A stretch of DNA of 64,000 nt from UBA10518 sp022837185 (lineage in GTDB: Bacteria > Desulfobacterota > Desulfobulbia > Desulfobulbales > Desulfobulbaceae). The position numbers and the translations under genes are program-made. This document shows, one piece after another, positions 16,842 through 26,050 of this stretch. The notes beneath the pieces were generated by a model. The model made no database searches. It was not told the origin of the DNA and saw only the letters and a program-made list of their open reading frames with translations. Each line of letters opens with the position of its first letter. The first letter of the stretch is position 1. The stretch spans positions 24,511-88,510 of the forward strand of contig JAVEQK010000010.1 in NCBI GenBank assembly GCA_034007705.1, written 5' to 3'.

Positions 16842-18287
16842 TCACCCCATCCTCTCCGGATGCCAGCGCGCCATGTGCTCAGCGTGGGTTTTCAGGTATT
16901 CACCCGGCGTGAAGAAGCGATCGTAAAATTCCAGGTCGAGGTGGTGCGCCTGCAGGTACGTCAGGGTATAGATGGTCGGCACGGTGCCGGGAAATTTGCC
17001 GAAACGGTCGAAGACGTACTGGGCCATGGCCGCCACGCAGTCCTTGAACTCCGGGGTGGGGGTCTTGGCTGCGGAACGGACCCTCGGGGTGTCCTTGAAC
17101 GGGCCCGGCGTGTCGGGATGGAACGGGCCGCCGGGGCCGAATTTTCTCTCCGCCAGGGCCTCCACGGCGCTTCGCATGTCTCTGTAATGCGGTGGGCAGT
17201 ACCCTTCGTAAACGCCCGGTAAACCGGTGACGTTCGGCACGGGCCAGCCTTCCTTCCTGTCGAAGCGGAAACCCAGGCCCGGCACTTCCGGATCGCCGCT
17301 GGCTCCGAGCACGGAATGCATATCAATGCCGGAAAACATCCAGCCGCCCAGCCCGAGAGCCTGCAGCATCAGCATCCCGGCATAGCAGGAGGTCGTCAGT
17401 TCCGCCGTGCTGAAGGCGAAGGATTCGCGCTCCACGACACTCAGGGGCCAGGGATTCTCGACATCGACAAGTTTGCTGAAGCGGTCGAGGCCGGGGATTT
17501 TCTGCCCGTTGACGTCGTCATAAATGCAGAATCCGTTCGCGACCAGGAAGGACATTGCGTTGAGTGTCATCTGGGCGACATCAACCACCGGGATGATCAA
17601 CGTCGAGCCTGGCCGGTTGGCGCACCACGTGTTGTGTCCCTCGATATACGGCTCCTTCGCTGGCAGATGGAGCCGTCCATCCGCAAGCTTCCTGATCCGG
17701 CCGCGGTGGTGCTCAAGCCATGCATTGAGGTCCATCTGCCCCTTCTCATCGCGCTCCACCAGGGACGGCGCGTCACGGGTCGGGAAGAAGTACACGCCGC
17801 TGTCATCGGTGTAGAAGAAGTCCACCACATGCCAGCCAGCGGGCGAGGGGAAGGTGCGGCCCCCCGCGGCCCCGGAGTAGTTGGACAGGTGCGGTGCGTA
17901 GCTCGAGTCGCGGTAAATCATATAGTGCCAGCCGGTGTTGCCGGCCGCGGCGGTCAACACCAGCATCTGCTCGAGGGGATCCAGGGGCAGGGGTTGTTTC
18001 GTTGACGTATAGGCCAGAACGCCGTCGGGAATTTCGGCGCCGGTCAGGAACCGGCGGGACCTTCGGCCATAAAGCGCTTCCATGAGCGTGAACTTCGCGG
18101 CATCCTCAAGCCCCGGGGGATATTTGGCGACGCGGTCGAGCAGTACATAGCCCCTTGCGGAGATCTGCTTCCCGAGTGCGGGCAGTCTGGCACCGGTCAG
18201 CACCCAACCCGCGCCCACCAGCATGGCGCCGAGCATTTTTCTGCGGGTCATGGAGAACCACGAAGTCGTTTTGCTGCTCTTGTTCAC
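16842..18287 (-). CDS. Tat-exported nitroreductase-like protein
   Basis: A 481-residue protein with a twin-arginine signal (TRRKMLGAMLVGAGW, about residues 14-40), indicating folded export, usually with a bound cofactor. Residues of the mature part resemble the nitroreductase fold: LMEALYGRRSRRF, then AAAGNTGWHYMIYRD, and later LQALGLGGWMFSGID. These fit the FMN-contacting helix, loop and glycine strand of that family. The protein is about twice the usual size and has long insertions, so substrate and partner are unknown. The start is GTG 18287, with AAGGAGG eight bases upstream. No electron-transfer partner gene is adjacent. Confidence 0.6.
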   Translation of the reverse strand: MNKSSKTTSWFSMTRRKMLGAMLVGAGWVLTGARLPALGKQISARGYVLLDRVAKYPPGLEDAAKFTLMEALYGRRSRRFLTGAEIPDGVLAYTSTKQPLPLDPLEQMLVLTAAAGNTGWHYMIYRDSSYAPHLSNYSGAAGGRTFPSPAGWHVVDFFYTDDSGVYFFPTRDAPSLVERDEKGQMDLNAWLEHHRGRIRKLADGRLHLPAKEPYIEGHNTWCANRPGSTLIIPVVDVAQMTLNAMSFLVANGFCIYDDVNGQKIPGLDRFSKLVDVENPWPLSVVERESFAFSTAELTTSCYAGMLMLQALGLGGWMFSGIDMHSVLGASGDPEVPGLGFRFDRKEGWPVPNVTGLPGVYEGYCPPHYRDMRSAVEALAERKFGPGGPFHPDTPGPFKDTPRVRSAAKTPTPEFKDCVAAMAQYVFDRFGKFPGTVPTIYTLTYLQAHHLDLEFYDRFFTPGEYLKTHAEHMARWHPERMG

Positions 18288-18498
18288 AGCTCATCCTCCT
18301 TATCCTGAATACCTGATAAGATCTCCTTTTTGACGGATATTATTGTTGAACGGGTACTGATTATTTTCCTGGACTTGACCGCCTGCCTCAAGCCGGACAT
18401 CTTTCCTGGCTGCTGTCTCTTTCCGCAGACAAAGCATGCCTTCAGCCGCAGATAAAAAGCAGCGAATAGTATGCATTTTCTGGATAGAGGCTCTTTCC

Positions 18499-18732
18499 TT
18501 ATTTGTCGGTTTTCTGCATTTCTTCTCCCGCCTCTTCAATCCGTTCGCCAACCTCCTTTGTTTTCTCCCTTATTGTGTCGCCGGCATCCTCCATTTTCTC
18601 CTGTGTCTGTTCAACTGCTTCATCAATCTTTTCACCGGCAGTTTCCGCCGGACCCTGCTCTTTACAGGCGGAAAAAGAGGTGAGAAAGGCTAAGCAGCAA
18701 AGCAGTACGAGAATTTTCTTCAATGTTTTCAT
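18499..18732 (-). CDS. Small helical lipoprotein
   Basis: A 77-residue lipoprotein. The signal peptide ends in the lipobox LTSFSAC, so the mature protein is lipid-anchored at Cys22 or so. The mature part is almost entirely one charged amphipathic helix with a Glu-Lys pattern and 11-residue-like repeats (EKIDEAVEQTQEKMEDAG, then EKTKEVGERIEEAGEEM), as in envelope stress lipoproteins. The start at ATG 18732 has GAGGAG upstream; a longer frame to 18834 is not supported. Function is unknown. Confidence 0.72.
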   Translation of the reverse strand: MKTLKKILVLLCCLAFLTSFSACKEQGPAETAGEKIDEAVEQTQEKMEDAGDTIREKTKEVGERIEEAGEEMQKTDK

Positions 18733-19138
18733 ACGATTCTCCTCTTGGTTGTTTTCAGTGTCGAACAGTTTCAATGATGTGGATGTGACTATTTTTTCCA
18801 CGCAGGGAAACAGGTTCCTGCTTGCCTGCAGCACAATACAATATTTGTGCCAATCGATCAGGATTTTTCCTGCGGCCGGCCGTGACTCGCATTTTCCCGC
18901 TTTGCCCGATTTTTTTCATTTGCCTGTTTCAGAATTTTGCATGGTAATCCTGTTTGGCGGTACAAAATCCTTTCCGGCAAGACAACGCGACGGTATTGAC
19001 ATCACCGCTCCGGTGCAACCCCAGGAAAGAGAGGGCCATCAGTCTTGTATTATTGTATTTGTCCTTTTCAGGACCTGACCCTGATTACCCCTGGATCGCC
19101 GTTTATGTAATTGTTTTATTGCAGGAACAGGACAGGAC
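18733..19138. other. 406-bp gap without gene
   Basis: I see no supported gene, transposon remnant or structured RNA in this stretch. It separates two minus-strand lipoprotein genes and probably holds the promoter of the downstream one, but no convincing -35/-10 pair was found. Confidence 0.4.
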
Positions 19139-19465
19139 CTACTCCGACGACTTTATATTGAGGAGATTATTTACTCCCTGGACGCCTTTGACTGAGAGAG
19201 CGATCTCCTCGGCCTGCTTTTTCTGTTCGCTGTTATCGACAGCGCCGGTAAGTGTGACGGTCCCCTCAAAGGTTTTGACCGAGATGGCAAAGCCGCTCAG
19301 ATTCGGGTCGTCAAAGAGTTTTGCCTTAACCTTGGTGGAAATGGTGGAATCATCAATAACCTCTCCGGTTGAACGACCGGCCGGAGTATAACATCCGGCC
19401 ATAATGGGCAGCACAAATCCAAGCAGCAATACCGTCAGAATGATAAGTCTCTTTTTTTCTTTCAT
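19139..19465 (-). CDS. BON-domain lipoprotein
   Basis: A 108-residue envelope lipoprotein with a lipobox ending LPIMAGC followed by one BON domain (about 38-105; STISTKVKAKLFDDPNLSG, then VTLTGAVDNSEQKKQAEEIA). BON domains bind phospholipid or other envelope ligands, and small BON lipoproteins are often induced by osmotic stress (OsmY/DolP-like). ATG 19465 with AAGGAG seven bases upstream is the preferred start; a frame beginning six codons earlier overlaps that ribosome site. Confidence 0.85.
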   Translation of the reverse strand: MKEKKRLIILTVLLLGFVLPIMAGCYTPAGRSTGEVIDDSTISTKVKAKLFDDPNLSGFAISVKTFEGTVTLTGAVDNSEQKKQAEEIALSVKGVQGVNNLLNIKSSE

Positions 19466-19649
19466 TCCATTTCTCCTTTTCATGATGTTGGTGTTCGTTC
19501 AGTGCATTCGTTGGAAATACCCTGTTGTAGAGGGGAATATCAAAAAGTGTGCCAGCCTGTCCAACTTGCCGCGCAGGCTCAGCGTATAGTGCCAGGCCCC
19601 TTCAAAATGCCAACATTATTCTTGGCACTGGTGATAAATTTGCTGAAGA

Positions 19650-19788
19650 TGGATGGTAATCAGCAAAGATCCATGGGTAGCAATTCACTACCCGGCTACG
19701 GCTCTGTAGCTCTTGGGAAACGCCTTAGTGCGGACCCGCTGCTAGGTGTTGTGGGGGGCCGGAGGAGAAAGACCCCGGGCTACCCGAT
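19650..19788 (+). mobile_element. Probable 3' end of a group II intron (domains V-VI), remnant
   Basis: The segment with GGGAAACGCCTTAGTGCGGA (19715-19734), then GCTAGGTGTTGTGG and a GC-rich hairpin ending GGGCTACCCGAT (19777-19788) matches from memory the conserved tail of bacterial group II introns: a domain V-like hairpin, a domain VI-like hairpin and the terminal ACCCGAT. Upstream hairpins (GGGTAGcaattcaCTACCC) would belong to the same RNA. No reverse transcriptase frame lies upstream, so only the 3' end remains. The domain V match is imperfect and I could not fold it by computer. Confidence 0.42.
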
Positions 19789-19813
19789 TGTGAGGCCGTA
19801 ATCATTGTGCCCT

Positions 19814-20200
19814 TTAACTTTTTTTCCTTTTCGTGGCCGGCGCCTTCGCCTCGGCTTCCTTTACTCGAAACATTACGATCTTCTTAATCAGCTTCAAGGG
19901 CATTGGCTTATCGACTGGGAATCTGACTGAGCCCTTTGCGCGCTCATACGAAGACAACTCGTCCTTGAATTCCTCGATTCCGGATGGCGTTGGATAGAAC
20001 CCCACGTGGTTTTTGAATGCCGCGAAATGGACTATATTTTCTTTCAAAACGAACGTCGGTATCCGATATTTGATTGCTTCCTCTGCCTCAGGTGCAGCCT
20101 CCTTTATAGCAGCTCGTATCTGTTCCAGAATCTCTTGTACATCGGGCGGGAAATGAGCAATGTACTCGTCGATATTCTTGGGGTACTGAGCACTTTTCAT
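19814..20200 (-). CDS. DUF1801 / YdhG-like small protein
   Basis: A 128-residue cytoplasmic protein with a DUF1801 domain (about 8-115). The blocks YIAHFPPDVQEILEQIRA, YRIPTFV and VGFYPTPSGIEEF are typical. Some members are described as frataxin-like iron chaperones, but the role of this branch is not established. A lysine-rich tail (ATKRKKS) follows the domain. The ribosome site AAGGAGG lies seven bases before ATG 20200. It seems monocistronic. Confidence 0.85.
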   Translation of the reverse strand: MKSAQYPKNIDEYIAHFPPDVQEILEQIRAAIKEAAPEAEEAIKYRIPTFVLKENIVHFAAFKNHVGFYPTPSGIEEFKDELSSYERAKGSVRFPVDKPMPLKLIKKIVMFRVKEAEAKAPATKRKKS

Positions 20201-20373
20201 CTGCTGACCTCCTTCACCTCAGTGGTAACCTGCGGTCGAAATGGCAGAAGGGTGAGCTGAAAGGATAAAACAAACAAGATCAGCCCTTTGCGAACAACGA
20301 CGAATTGCCAGCTGTGGATTGATGGTAATCAAATAAATATACCTGTATTTAGATTTTTTCCTGCTCCCGGAAA

Positions 20374-22206
20374 TCATTTTCCATCAGGGTTTTTCTCGGT
20401 GCCAAGGAATCTTTTGATTTCGTTCAGAAAGGCGTCGCCGTATTTTTCCAGCTTGGCGAAGCCGACGCCGTGGATGGCGAGGAAGGCGGTTTTGTCGGTG
20501 GGGAGCTTGGCGGCCATTTCGGCCAGGGCTTTGTCGCTGAAAATTATGTAGGGCGGGGCTCCGGCCTGGTCGGCCAGTTTTTTGCGTAAGGCGCGCAGTT
20601 GTTCGAACAGCTCCGGGTTGGCGTCGATGTCGCCGGTTTTGCGGCGGGGCGTTTTGCGCGGGGCCTCGGCTTTGACCCGGGGGCGGGCCATGGTCAGGGT
20701 CTGTTCGCCGCGCAGCAGGGGCCAGGAGGAGGGGGTCAGCTTGAGGACCGAGAAGTCGCCGACCTCCTGGCTGAGAAAGCCCTGGTGCACCAGTTGGCGC
20801 AGGAGGCTGCCCCAGTATTCGCGGCTTTGGTCCGTGCCGATGCCGTAGGTGGAGAGGCGGTTGTGGCCCAACTGCATGATGCGCTCCCTGGAGGAGCCGA
20901 GCAGGACGTCCATGACATGGCCCATGCCGAAGCGCTGGCCGACCCGGTAGACGCAGGACAGGGCCTTGCGGGCGTCCTCGGTCACATCCAGCAGTTCGGG
21001 CGGATCGAGGCAGACATCGCAGTTGCCGCAGGGCTCGGGCAGCCGTTCGCCGAAATAGCCGAGCAGGACCTGGCGGCGGCAGTTCAATGATTCGGCATAG
21101 CCGACCATGCTGTTGAGCTTGTGCAGTTCGATCCGCTTCTGCTCCGGGTTGGTGGTGTGCTCGATCAGCCCCCTGGCCACGGCGATATCGCCGTAGCCGA
21201 ACAGGAGCAGGGCCTGGGCGGGCAGGCCGTCGCGGCCGGCGCGGCCGGTTTCCTGGTAGTAGCTCTCGATGTTTTTCGGCAGGTCGTAGTGGACCACGAA
21301 GCGGATATTGGACTTGTCGATGCCCATGCCGAAGGCCACCGTGGCGACGATGATCCGGATGTCGTCGCGCAGGAAGTCTTCCTGCACCTGCTTGCGGCTC
21401 GCCGCGGCCAAGCCGGCATGATAGGACGCCGCGGAGAAGCCGGCCTCGAGCAGCTGGGCGGTCACTTTTTCCACCCGCTTGCGGCTCAGGCAGTAGACGA
21501 TGCCCGCCTCGTCCTTCCTGTCCTGCAGAAAGGCGGTGAGCTGGGCAAAGGGCTTGCGCTTTTCCAGCACCGAATAGCGGATGTTGGGCCGGTCAAAACT
21601 CGAGACGTAGCAGCCGGCATTTTCCAGGTTCAGCCGCTGCAGGATGTCCCGGCGGGTGTGGGGTTCGGCCGTGGCCGTCAGGGCGATCACGGGGATGCCT
21701 GGAAACAGGTCGCGCAGCCGGCCCAGCTTGCAGTATTCCGGCCGGAAATCGTGGCCCCACTGGGAGATGCAATGGGCTTCGTCAATGGCGAACAGGGCGA
21801 TGGGGATGTCCCGCAGCCGTTCGATGAACTCATCGTTCATCAGCCGCTCCGGGGCGACGTACAGCAGGTCGAGCTCCCGGCCGTGCAGCCGGGCCAGGAC
21901 CTGGCGGGCCTCGCCGCTGTTCAGCGACGAATTGTAGAAGGCGGCCCGCACCCCGCAGGCGTTGAGCGCGTCCACCTGGTCCTTCATCAGGGAGATAAGG
22001 GGGGAGACGACGACGCCGACCCCCGGCCGGTGCAGGGCGGGAATCTGAAAGCACAGCGACTTGCCGCCCCCGGTGGGCATCAGGACAAAGGCGTCCTCGC
22101 CGCGGACCAGCCCTTCGATGATCTCCCCCTGGTGTTCCCGGAAGGATGCGTAGCCGAAGACGTTGCGCAGCGTGTCCAGGGGGGACGTGGTCTTCATCGT
22201 AGTCAT
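20374..22206 (-). CDS. recQ: ATP-dependent DNA helicase RecQ
   Basis: A 610-residue 3'-5' DNA helicase acting in recombination and fork repair. Walker A is MPTGGGKS, the DEAH box is IDEAHCISQWG, and GRAGRDG is motif VI. The RecQ-C zinc site is seen as a first Cys in CRRQVLLGYFGE and then CGNCDVC. A winged-helix segment follows, then an HRDC domain near the end (about 525-600). Length matches E. coli RecQ. The first two in-frame ATGs (22206, 22197) are both possible, since neither has a strong ribosome site. Confidence 0.97.
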   Translation of the reverse strand: MTTMKTTSPLDTLRNVFGYASFREHQGEIIEGLVRGEDAFVLMPTGGGKSLCFQIPALHRPGVGVVVSPLISLMKDQVDALNACGVRAAFYNSSLNSGEARQVLARLHGRELDLLYVAPERLMNDEFIERLRDIPIALFAIDEAHCISQWGHDFRPEYCKLGRLRDLFPGIPVIALTATAEPHTRRDILQRLNLENAGCYVSSFDRPNIRYSVLEKRKPFAQLTAFLQDRKDEAGIVYCLSRKRVEKVTAQLLEAGFSAASYHAGLAAASRKQVQEDFLRDDIRIIVATVAFGMGIDKSNIRFVVHYDLPKNIESYYQETGRAGRDGLPAQALLLFGYGDIAVARGLIEHTTNPEQKRIELHKLNSMVGYAESLNCRRQVLLGYFGERLPEPCGNCDVCLDPPELLDVTEDARKALSCVYRVGQRFGMGHVMDVLLGSSRERIMQLGHNRLSTYGIGTDQSREYWGSLLRQLVHQGFLSQEVGDFSVLKLTPSSWPLLRGEQTLTMARPRVKAEAPRKTPRRKTGDIDANPELFEQLRALRKKLADQAGAPPYIIFSDKALAEMAAKLPTDKTAFLAIHGVGFAKLEKYGDAFLNEIKRFLGTEKNPDGK

Positions 22207-22297
22207 TGATAATTCTACATTTCGCTGTTTAAAAATTATTTATTTGCATTGCTCCCACTTTACCCCAACCGGGAGTCCGACCCAAGACAATTTTTAG

Positions 22298-22485
22298 GAA
22301 ATTATGAATGAAGAATGCAGAATGCAGAATGGGAAGAAAGGCGGAATGACGCTTTGAAAATACTGGATTTCGGTTCCCCGATCGTAGTCGAGGACAGGCT
22401 TCACGGGAATGACGTGAAACGGCGATTTTCGATTTTTTACGGATTCATCATAATTTTACATTCATAATTCTGCATTCATAATTTC
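22298..22485. repeat. Inverted-repeat-bounded intergenic element
   Basis: A 188-bp stretch is bounded by a perfect 13-bp inverted repeat (22298-22310 and 22473-22485; GAAATTATGAATG and its complement). Further TTATGAAT/GAATGCAG copies lie just inside. The core holds a direct repeat of GGAATGACG (22343 and 22406 region). There is no open frame. The shape suggests a small non-autonomous element, lying between the recQ start and the stop of the small cysteine-rich gene. Confidence 0.5.
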
Positions 22486-22494
22486 TCCAGCGGC

Positions 22495-22674
22495 TTACGG
22501 CTTCTTTTTTCGGGGCTTTCTTTTTTGTTTCGTCAGGCCCAGGCACCTATTGCAGCGGTCGTCGCTGCACCACTGGCAGGAGAAGCAGTCCTTGCACGGA
22601 TGCTTCTTTTTGCAGTTTCCGCATTCGGGGACGTAGATCAGTCCCCGGTTGTCCGGCAGTTTTCGAAAAGACAT
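22495..22674 (-). CDS. 59-residue cysteine-rich protein (putative zinc-binding)
   Basis: This short frame encodes 59 residues with eight cysteines in close pairs: CGNCKKKHPCKDC, CQWCSDD, then CNRC. They are followed by a very basic tail (KQKRKPRKKKP). The spacing suggests two zinc knuckles, and the basic tail suggests nucleic-acid binding; both are inferences. The ATG is at 22674. A GGGAGG lies about 14 bases upstream, somewhat far for a ribosome site. I think it is real because the cysteine pattern is regular and the codons are normal for the window. No family name is known to me. Confidence 0.6.
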   Translation of the reverse strand: MSFRKLPDNRGLIYVPECGNCKKKHPCKDCFSCQWCSDDRCNRCLGLTKQKRKPRKKKP

Positions 22675-22800
22675 GAAATGTTCCGCTTCCTCCCAAGGTT
22701 CGTACCATAAATCTAATGCCGGAAGGGAGCATGATCAAGACAGCCTGGGATGGATCTGCATTTCCCGCTGCCCGAAGGGCATGACCGGGGATGTCCCGCG

Positions 22801-25311
22801 TCAGAGTACCCCCCATATATCGCGGGCGTATTCCCTGATGCTGCGGTCGCTGGAAAACTTGCCCATGCCGGCCACATTGCAGATCGCCCGCCTGGTCCAC
22901 TCTTCCTTGTCGAGGAAGATGCGGGCCGCTTCATCCTGGACGCGCAGGTAATCCTCCATGTCGATCAGGTGCAGGTACGGGTCGCGCCTGTGGTCGAGCA
23001 GGTCGTTGATAATCGGCCGGAACAGGCCGCGGTCGCCATTGGTGAAGGTGCCGTCGCCGAGGCTGTCGATCACCTCGCGGATTTCCTCGTTCTGCTTGTA
23101 GATCATCATCGGGGTACACTGGGGATTTCTTCTTTCCCATTCCGCGTCCTCGGCATCGAGGCCGAAAATGAAAATGTTTTCCTCGCCCACCTCTTCGCGT
23201 ATTTCGATATTGGCGCCGTCCAGGGTGCCGATGGTCAGGGCGCCGTTGAGGGAGAATTTCATGTTGCTGGTGCCGGACGCCTCGGTGCCGGCGGTGGAGA
23301 TCTGCTCGGACAGGTCGGCCGCCGGGATGATCTTTTCCGCCTGGGACACTCCGTAGTTCTGGATGAAGGCGACCTTCAGCAGGTCGGCAACGCGGGGGTC
23401 CCGATTGATGGTGTTCCCCACCGCATTGATGAGCTTGATGATCAGCTTGGCCTTCCGGTACCCCGGGGCAGCCTTGCCGGCGAAAACGACGGTCCTGGGA
23501 GTGGTGAACCGCTCCGGCCGCTTGATGATGCGATGGTAGAGGTGGACGATGTGCAGCACGTTCAACAGTTGTCTCTTGTATTCATGTATCCGTTTCACCT
23601 GCACGTCGAACAGGGAGTCGGGATTGACGGCAACCCCGCATTTCCTGGCGATTAGGCTGACCAGGCGCATTTTGTTCCGCCGCTTGGCTTCCCGGAATTT
23701 TTCCTGAAAGTCTTTCTGCTCGGCGAACTTACGCAGTTCCGCCAGCCGATCAAGATCGGTGATCCAGTCTTCCCCTATGGCCTCGCTGATGACTTTGCTC
23801 AACGGCCGGTTGCACTGCAGCAGCCAGCGCCGGGGAGTGATGCCGTTGGTCTTGTTGTTGAAGCGGCCGGGGAAGAATTCGTTGAAGTGGCTGAACAGCC
23901 TGGTCTGCAGCAGCCTGGTATGGAGGGCCGCCACCCCGTTGACCGAGTGGCTGCCGACAATGGCCAGATTGGCCATGCGCACCCGTTTGGGCTGGCCTTC
24001 GTCGATGAGGGACATCTCCCGCACTTTTCTCTCATTGCCGGGATAGGCGGCCCGGACTTGATCGAGAAAGCGGCTGTTGATCTCGTAAATGATCTGCATA
24101 TGCCTGGGCAGGAGCCGTTCCAGCATGTCCACCGGCCATGATTCGAGGGCCTCGGGCATCAGGGTGTGGTTGGTGTAGGCAAAGGTCTTGACGCAGATGT
24201 CCCAGGCATGCTCCCAGTCCATCTCGCATTCATCCATCAGCAGCCGCATCAGCTCGGGGATGGCTATGGCCGGGTGGGTGTCGTTGAGGTGCACCGCAAC
24301 CTGGTCGCTGAAGGTCGAAAAATCATCGTGATGCTTGACAAATCGCCGCAGGATGTCCAGGAACGTCGCGGCGACGAAGAAATACTGCTGCTTGAGCCGG
24401 AGCTCCTGGCCGGCGCTGAAGCTGTCCATCGGATAGAGCAACTTGGAAATGGTTTCCGAGTGCACCTTGGTAAGGACGGCGCCGATATAGTCGCCCCGGT
24501 CAAAGGAGGTCAGGTCCAGCTCCCGGGAGGCCCTGGCCTTCCACAGCCGCATGTTGACGACATTGTCGTTGCGGAAACCCGGGACGAGCATGTCGCAGGC
24601 GACCGCCATGACTGTCTCGGTGTCGGCCCATTCGTAGCGCGTATGACCGTTTTCATCCACGGTGGTGTTGACCTTGCCGTAGAATTGGACAGGGTACAGC
24701 GGGAAAGGCCGTTCAAATTGCCAGGGGGTGCCGAAGCGCAGCCAGTTGTCGGGGCTTTCCACCTGGTAGCCGTCAATGATCCGCTGGTTGAACATGCCGT
24801 ATTCATAGTTGATGCCGTACCCGTACGCCGGGACGTCCAGGGTGGCTATGGAGTCCATGAAGCAGGCCGCCAGTCTGCCCAGGCCGCCGTTGCCCAGCGC
24901 CGCATCCTCCTCCTGATCGATGATTTCGTCCAGCGTGTAGCCCAACTCCTCCAGAATTTCCCGGACAAGGTCCCTGCAGTCAAGGTTGATGAGGCTGTTG
25001 TCGAGGGAACGGCCGATGAGAAATTCCATGGACAGGTAATAAACCCTTTTCTTATCGCCTGTATAATAGGAGCGCTGGGTGGTGATCCATTTTTTAATCA
25101 GAAAGTCGCGCATGGTATAGACCAGGGCGGTGTAGACATCCTTTGCCACCGCCCGGTTCGGGTCCCGGCCCTGCATGCTCATCAGGTGATAGAGAATGGC
25201 TCTTTTAATGCCCTGCTTGTCGTGATGATTGAACATTTCCCGGACCTGGTCCCGGACCTCTTTGTCCTCGGGAGAGAGCAGGGCGGCTTGCTCAGGCGGC
25301 GTGGTCTTCAT
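22801..25311 (-). CDS. glgP: Glycogen/starch phosphorylase
   Basis: An 836-residue pyridoxal-phosphate enzyme that releases glucose-1-phosphate from glycogen. The sequence spans the full family length. MEFLIGRSLDNSLINLD is at the N-terminal domain, GNGGLGRLAACFMDS lies at the phosphate site, and the cofactor-binding signature EASGTSNMKFSLNGALTIGT contains the Schiff-base lysine. GGAGACAG precedes ATG 25311. A possible promoter (TTGACC, 18 bases, CATAAA at 25427-25398 on the minus strand) lies upstream. No other glycogen genes are in the window. Confidence 0.97.
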   Translation of the reverse strand: MKTTPPEQAALLSPEDKEVRDQVREMFNHHDKQGIKRAILYHLMSMQGRDPNRAVAKDVYTALVYTMRDFLIKKWITTQRSYYTGDKKRVYYLSMEFLIGRSLDNSLINLDCRDLVREILEELGYTLDEIIDQEEDAALGNGGLGRLAACFMDSIATLDVPAYGYGINYEYGMFNQRIIDGYQVESPDNWLRFGTPWQFERPFPLYPVQFYGKVNTTVDENGHTRYEWADTETVMAVACDMLVPGFRNDNVVNMRLWKARASRELDLTSFDRGDYIGAVLTKVHSETISKLLYPMDSFSAGQELRLKQQYFFVAATFLDILRRFVKHHDDFSTFSDQVAVHLNDTHPAIAIPELMRLLMDECEMDWEHAWDICVKTFAYTNHTLMPEALESWPVDMLERLLPRHMQIIYEINSRFLDQVRAAYPGNERKVREMSLIDEGQPKRVRMANLAIVGSHSVNGVAALHTRLLQTRLFSHFNEFFPGRFNNKTNGITPRRWLLQCNRPLSKVISEAIGEDWITDLDRLAELRKFAEQKDFQEKFREAKRRNKMRLVSLIARKCGVAVNPDSLFDVQVKRIHEYKRQLLNVLHIVHLYHRIIKRPERFTTPRTVVFAGKAAPGYRKAKLIIKLINAVGNTINRDPRVADLLKVAFIQNYGVSQAEKIIPAADLSEQISTAGTEASGTSNMKFSLNGALTIGTLDGANIEIREEVGEENIFIFGLDAEDAEWERRNPQCTPMMIYKQNEEIREVIDSLGDGTFTNGDRGLFRPIINDLLDHRRDPYLHLIDMEDYLRVQDEAARIFLDKEEWTRRAICNVAGMGKFSSDRSIREYARDIWGVL

Positions 25312-25453
25312 ATATTTCTGTCTCCATGTTGGGCGCGCGTTCCAGGGAAAGCGGCTGCAAACATTGATCGGACCGGCATTCTTCGATGGAGTGGGTGTTT
25401 ATGCGGTCCGGCGATGCAGCCGGTCAATTTCGGTTGACTGGTCAAAATAACAA

Positions 25454-26050
25454 TTACAGCCGGTTATGTATTGCCGGCGGGCCGCATGACCGGCTGGTTC
25501 CTTCGAGGGAAAATTGCGGAGCGGCCTGCCGGGCCCTGCTGATCTCGGCGGGATGCAACTGCCAGCCGTAGGTCTTGGATCGCATCAGGTTGTCGTCGGA
25601 GTTCTGCCGGTGGCCAAGGCCAAGGGCGTGGCCGATTTCATGGGCCGCGGTGCGCGCCGCCGCGGATTCGGCGGGGCGCTGGGCCGGGCGCAGATCAGGA
25701 TCGTCCCGGACATGCATGTCGTTGGGATCACGGTAATAGCCGTTCCATTGCGGGATGAATGATGTAAACCACAGGTCCAGGCCGCTCTCGAGTTCTTCAT
25801 CATGGTCGACGGTATGGATTTCAAAACAGATGGCGGCCTGGGACAGCCAGATGTGGTTGATTTCCGCCAGGACCCGCGGCCATTCAGCGAGGGGTCGGCC
25901 GCTCCGCCCTAAATGGATCCGGAGGGGGACATGGTACACCGGCTGAAGGCGCGCAGCCTTTATGGCCTCGGCCGCGGCAGGATTGGTGGAGGAGGCCAGC
26001 CCCGGAACGAGAACCATGGACAAGCCAATGCCCAACAGAAGATTCAGCAT
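25454..26050 (-). CDS. Secreted matrixin-like zinc metalloprotease
   Basis: A 198-residue exported protease. A signal peptide covers about residues 1-20 (LLLGIGLSMVLVPGLAS). The metzincin zinc site HEIGHALGLGH has three His ligands and the catalytic Glu, and LMRSKTYG about 12 residues later is a Met-turn-like segment. The ADAM/matrixin core is small (about 140 residues), and no pro-domain cysteine switch is visible. The ribosome site is weak. Its target is unknown; relatives in this phylum are usually single secreted enzymes. Confidence 0.78.
   Translation of the reverse strand: MLNLLLGIGLSMVLVPGLASSTNPAAAEAIKAARLQPVYHVPLRIHLGRSGRPLAEWPRVLAEINHIWLSQAAICFEIHTVDHDEELESGLDLWFTSFIPQWNGYYRDPNDMHVRDDPDLRPAQRPAESAAARTAAHEIGHALGLGHRQNSDDNLMRSKTYGWQLHPAEISRARQAAPQFSLEGTSRSCGPPAIHNRL

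Noticed and set aside
22547..22900. 117-codon minus-strand frame over the glgP end
   Set aside because: It overlaps the C-terminus of glgP and the cysteine-rich gene in other frames and has no family features.
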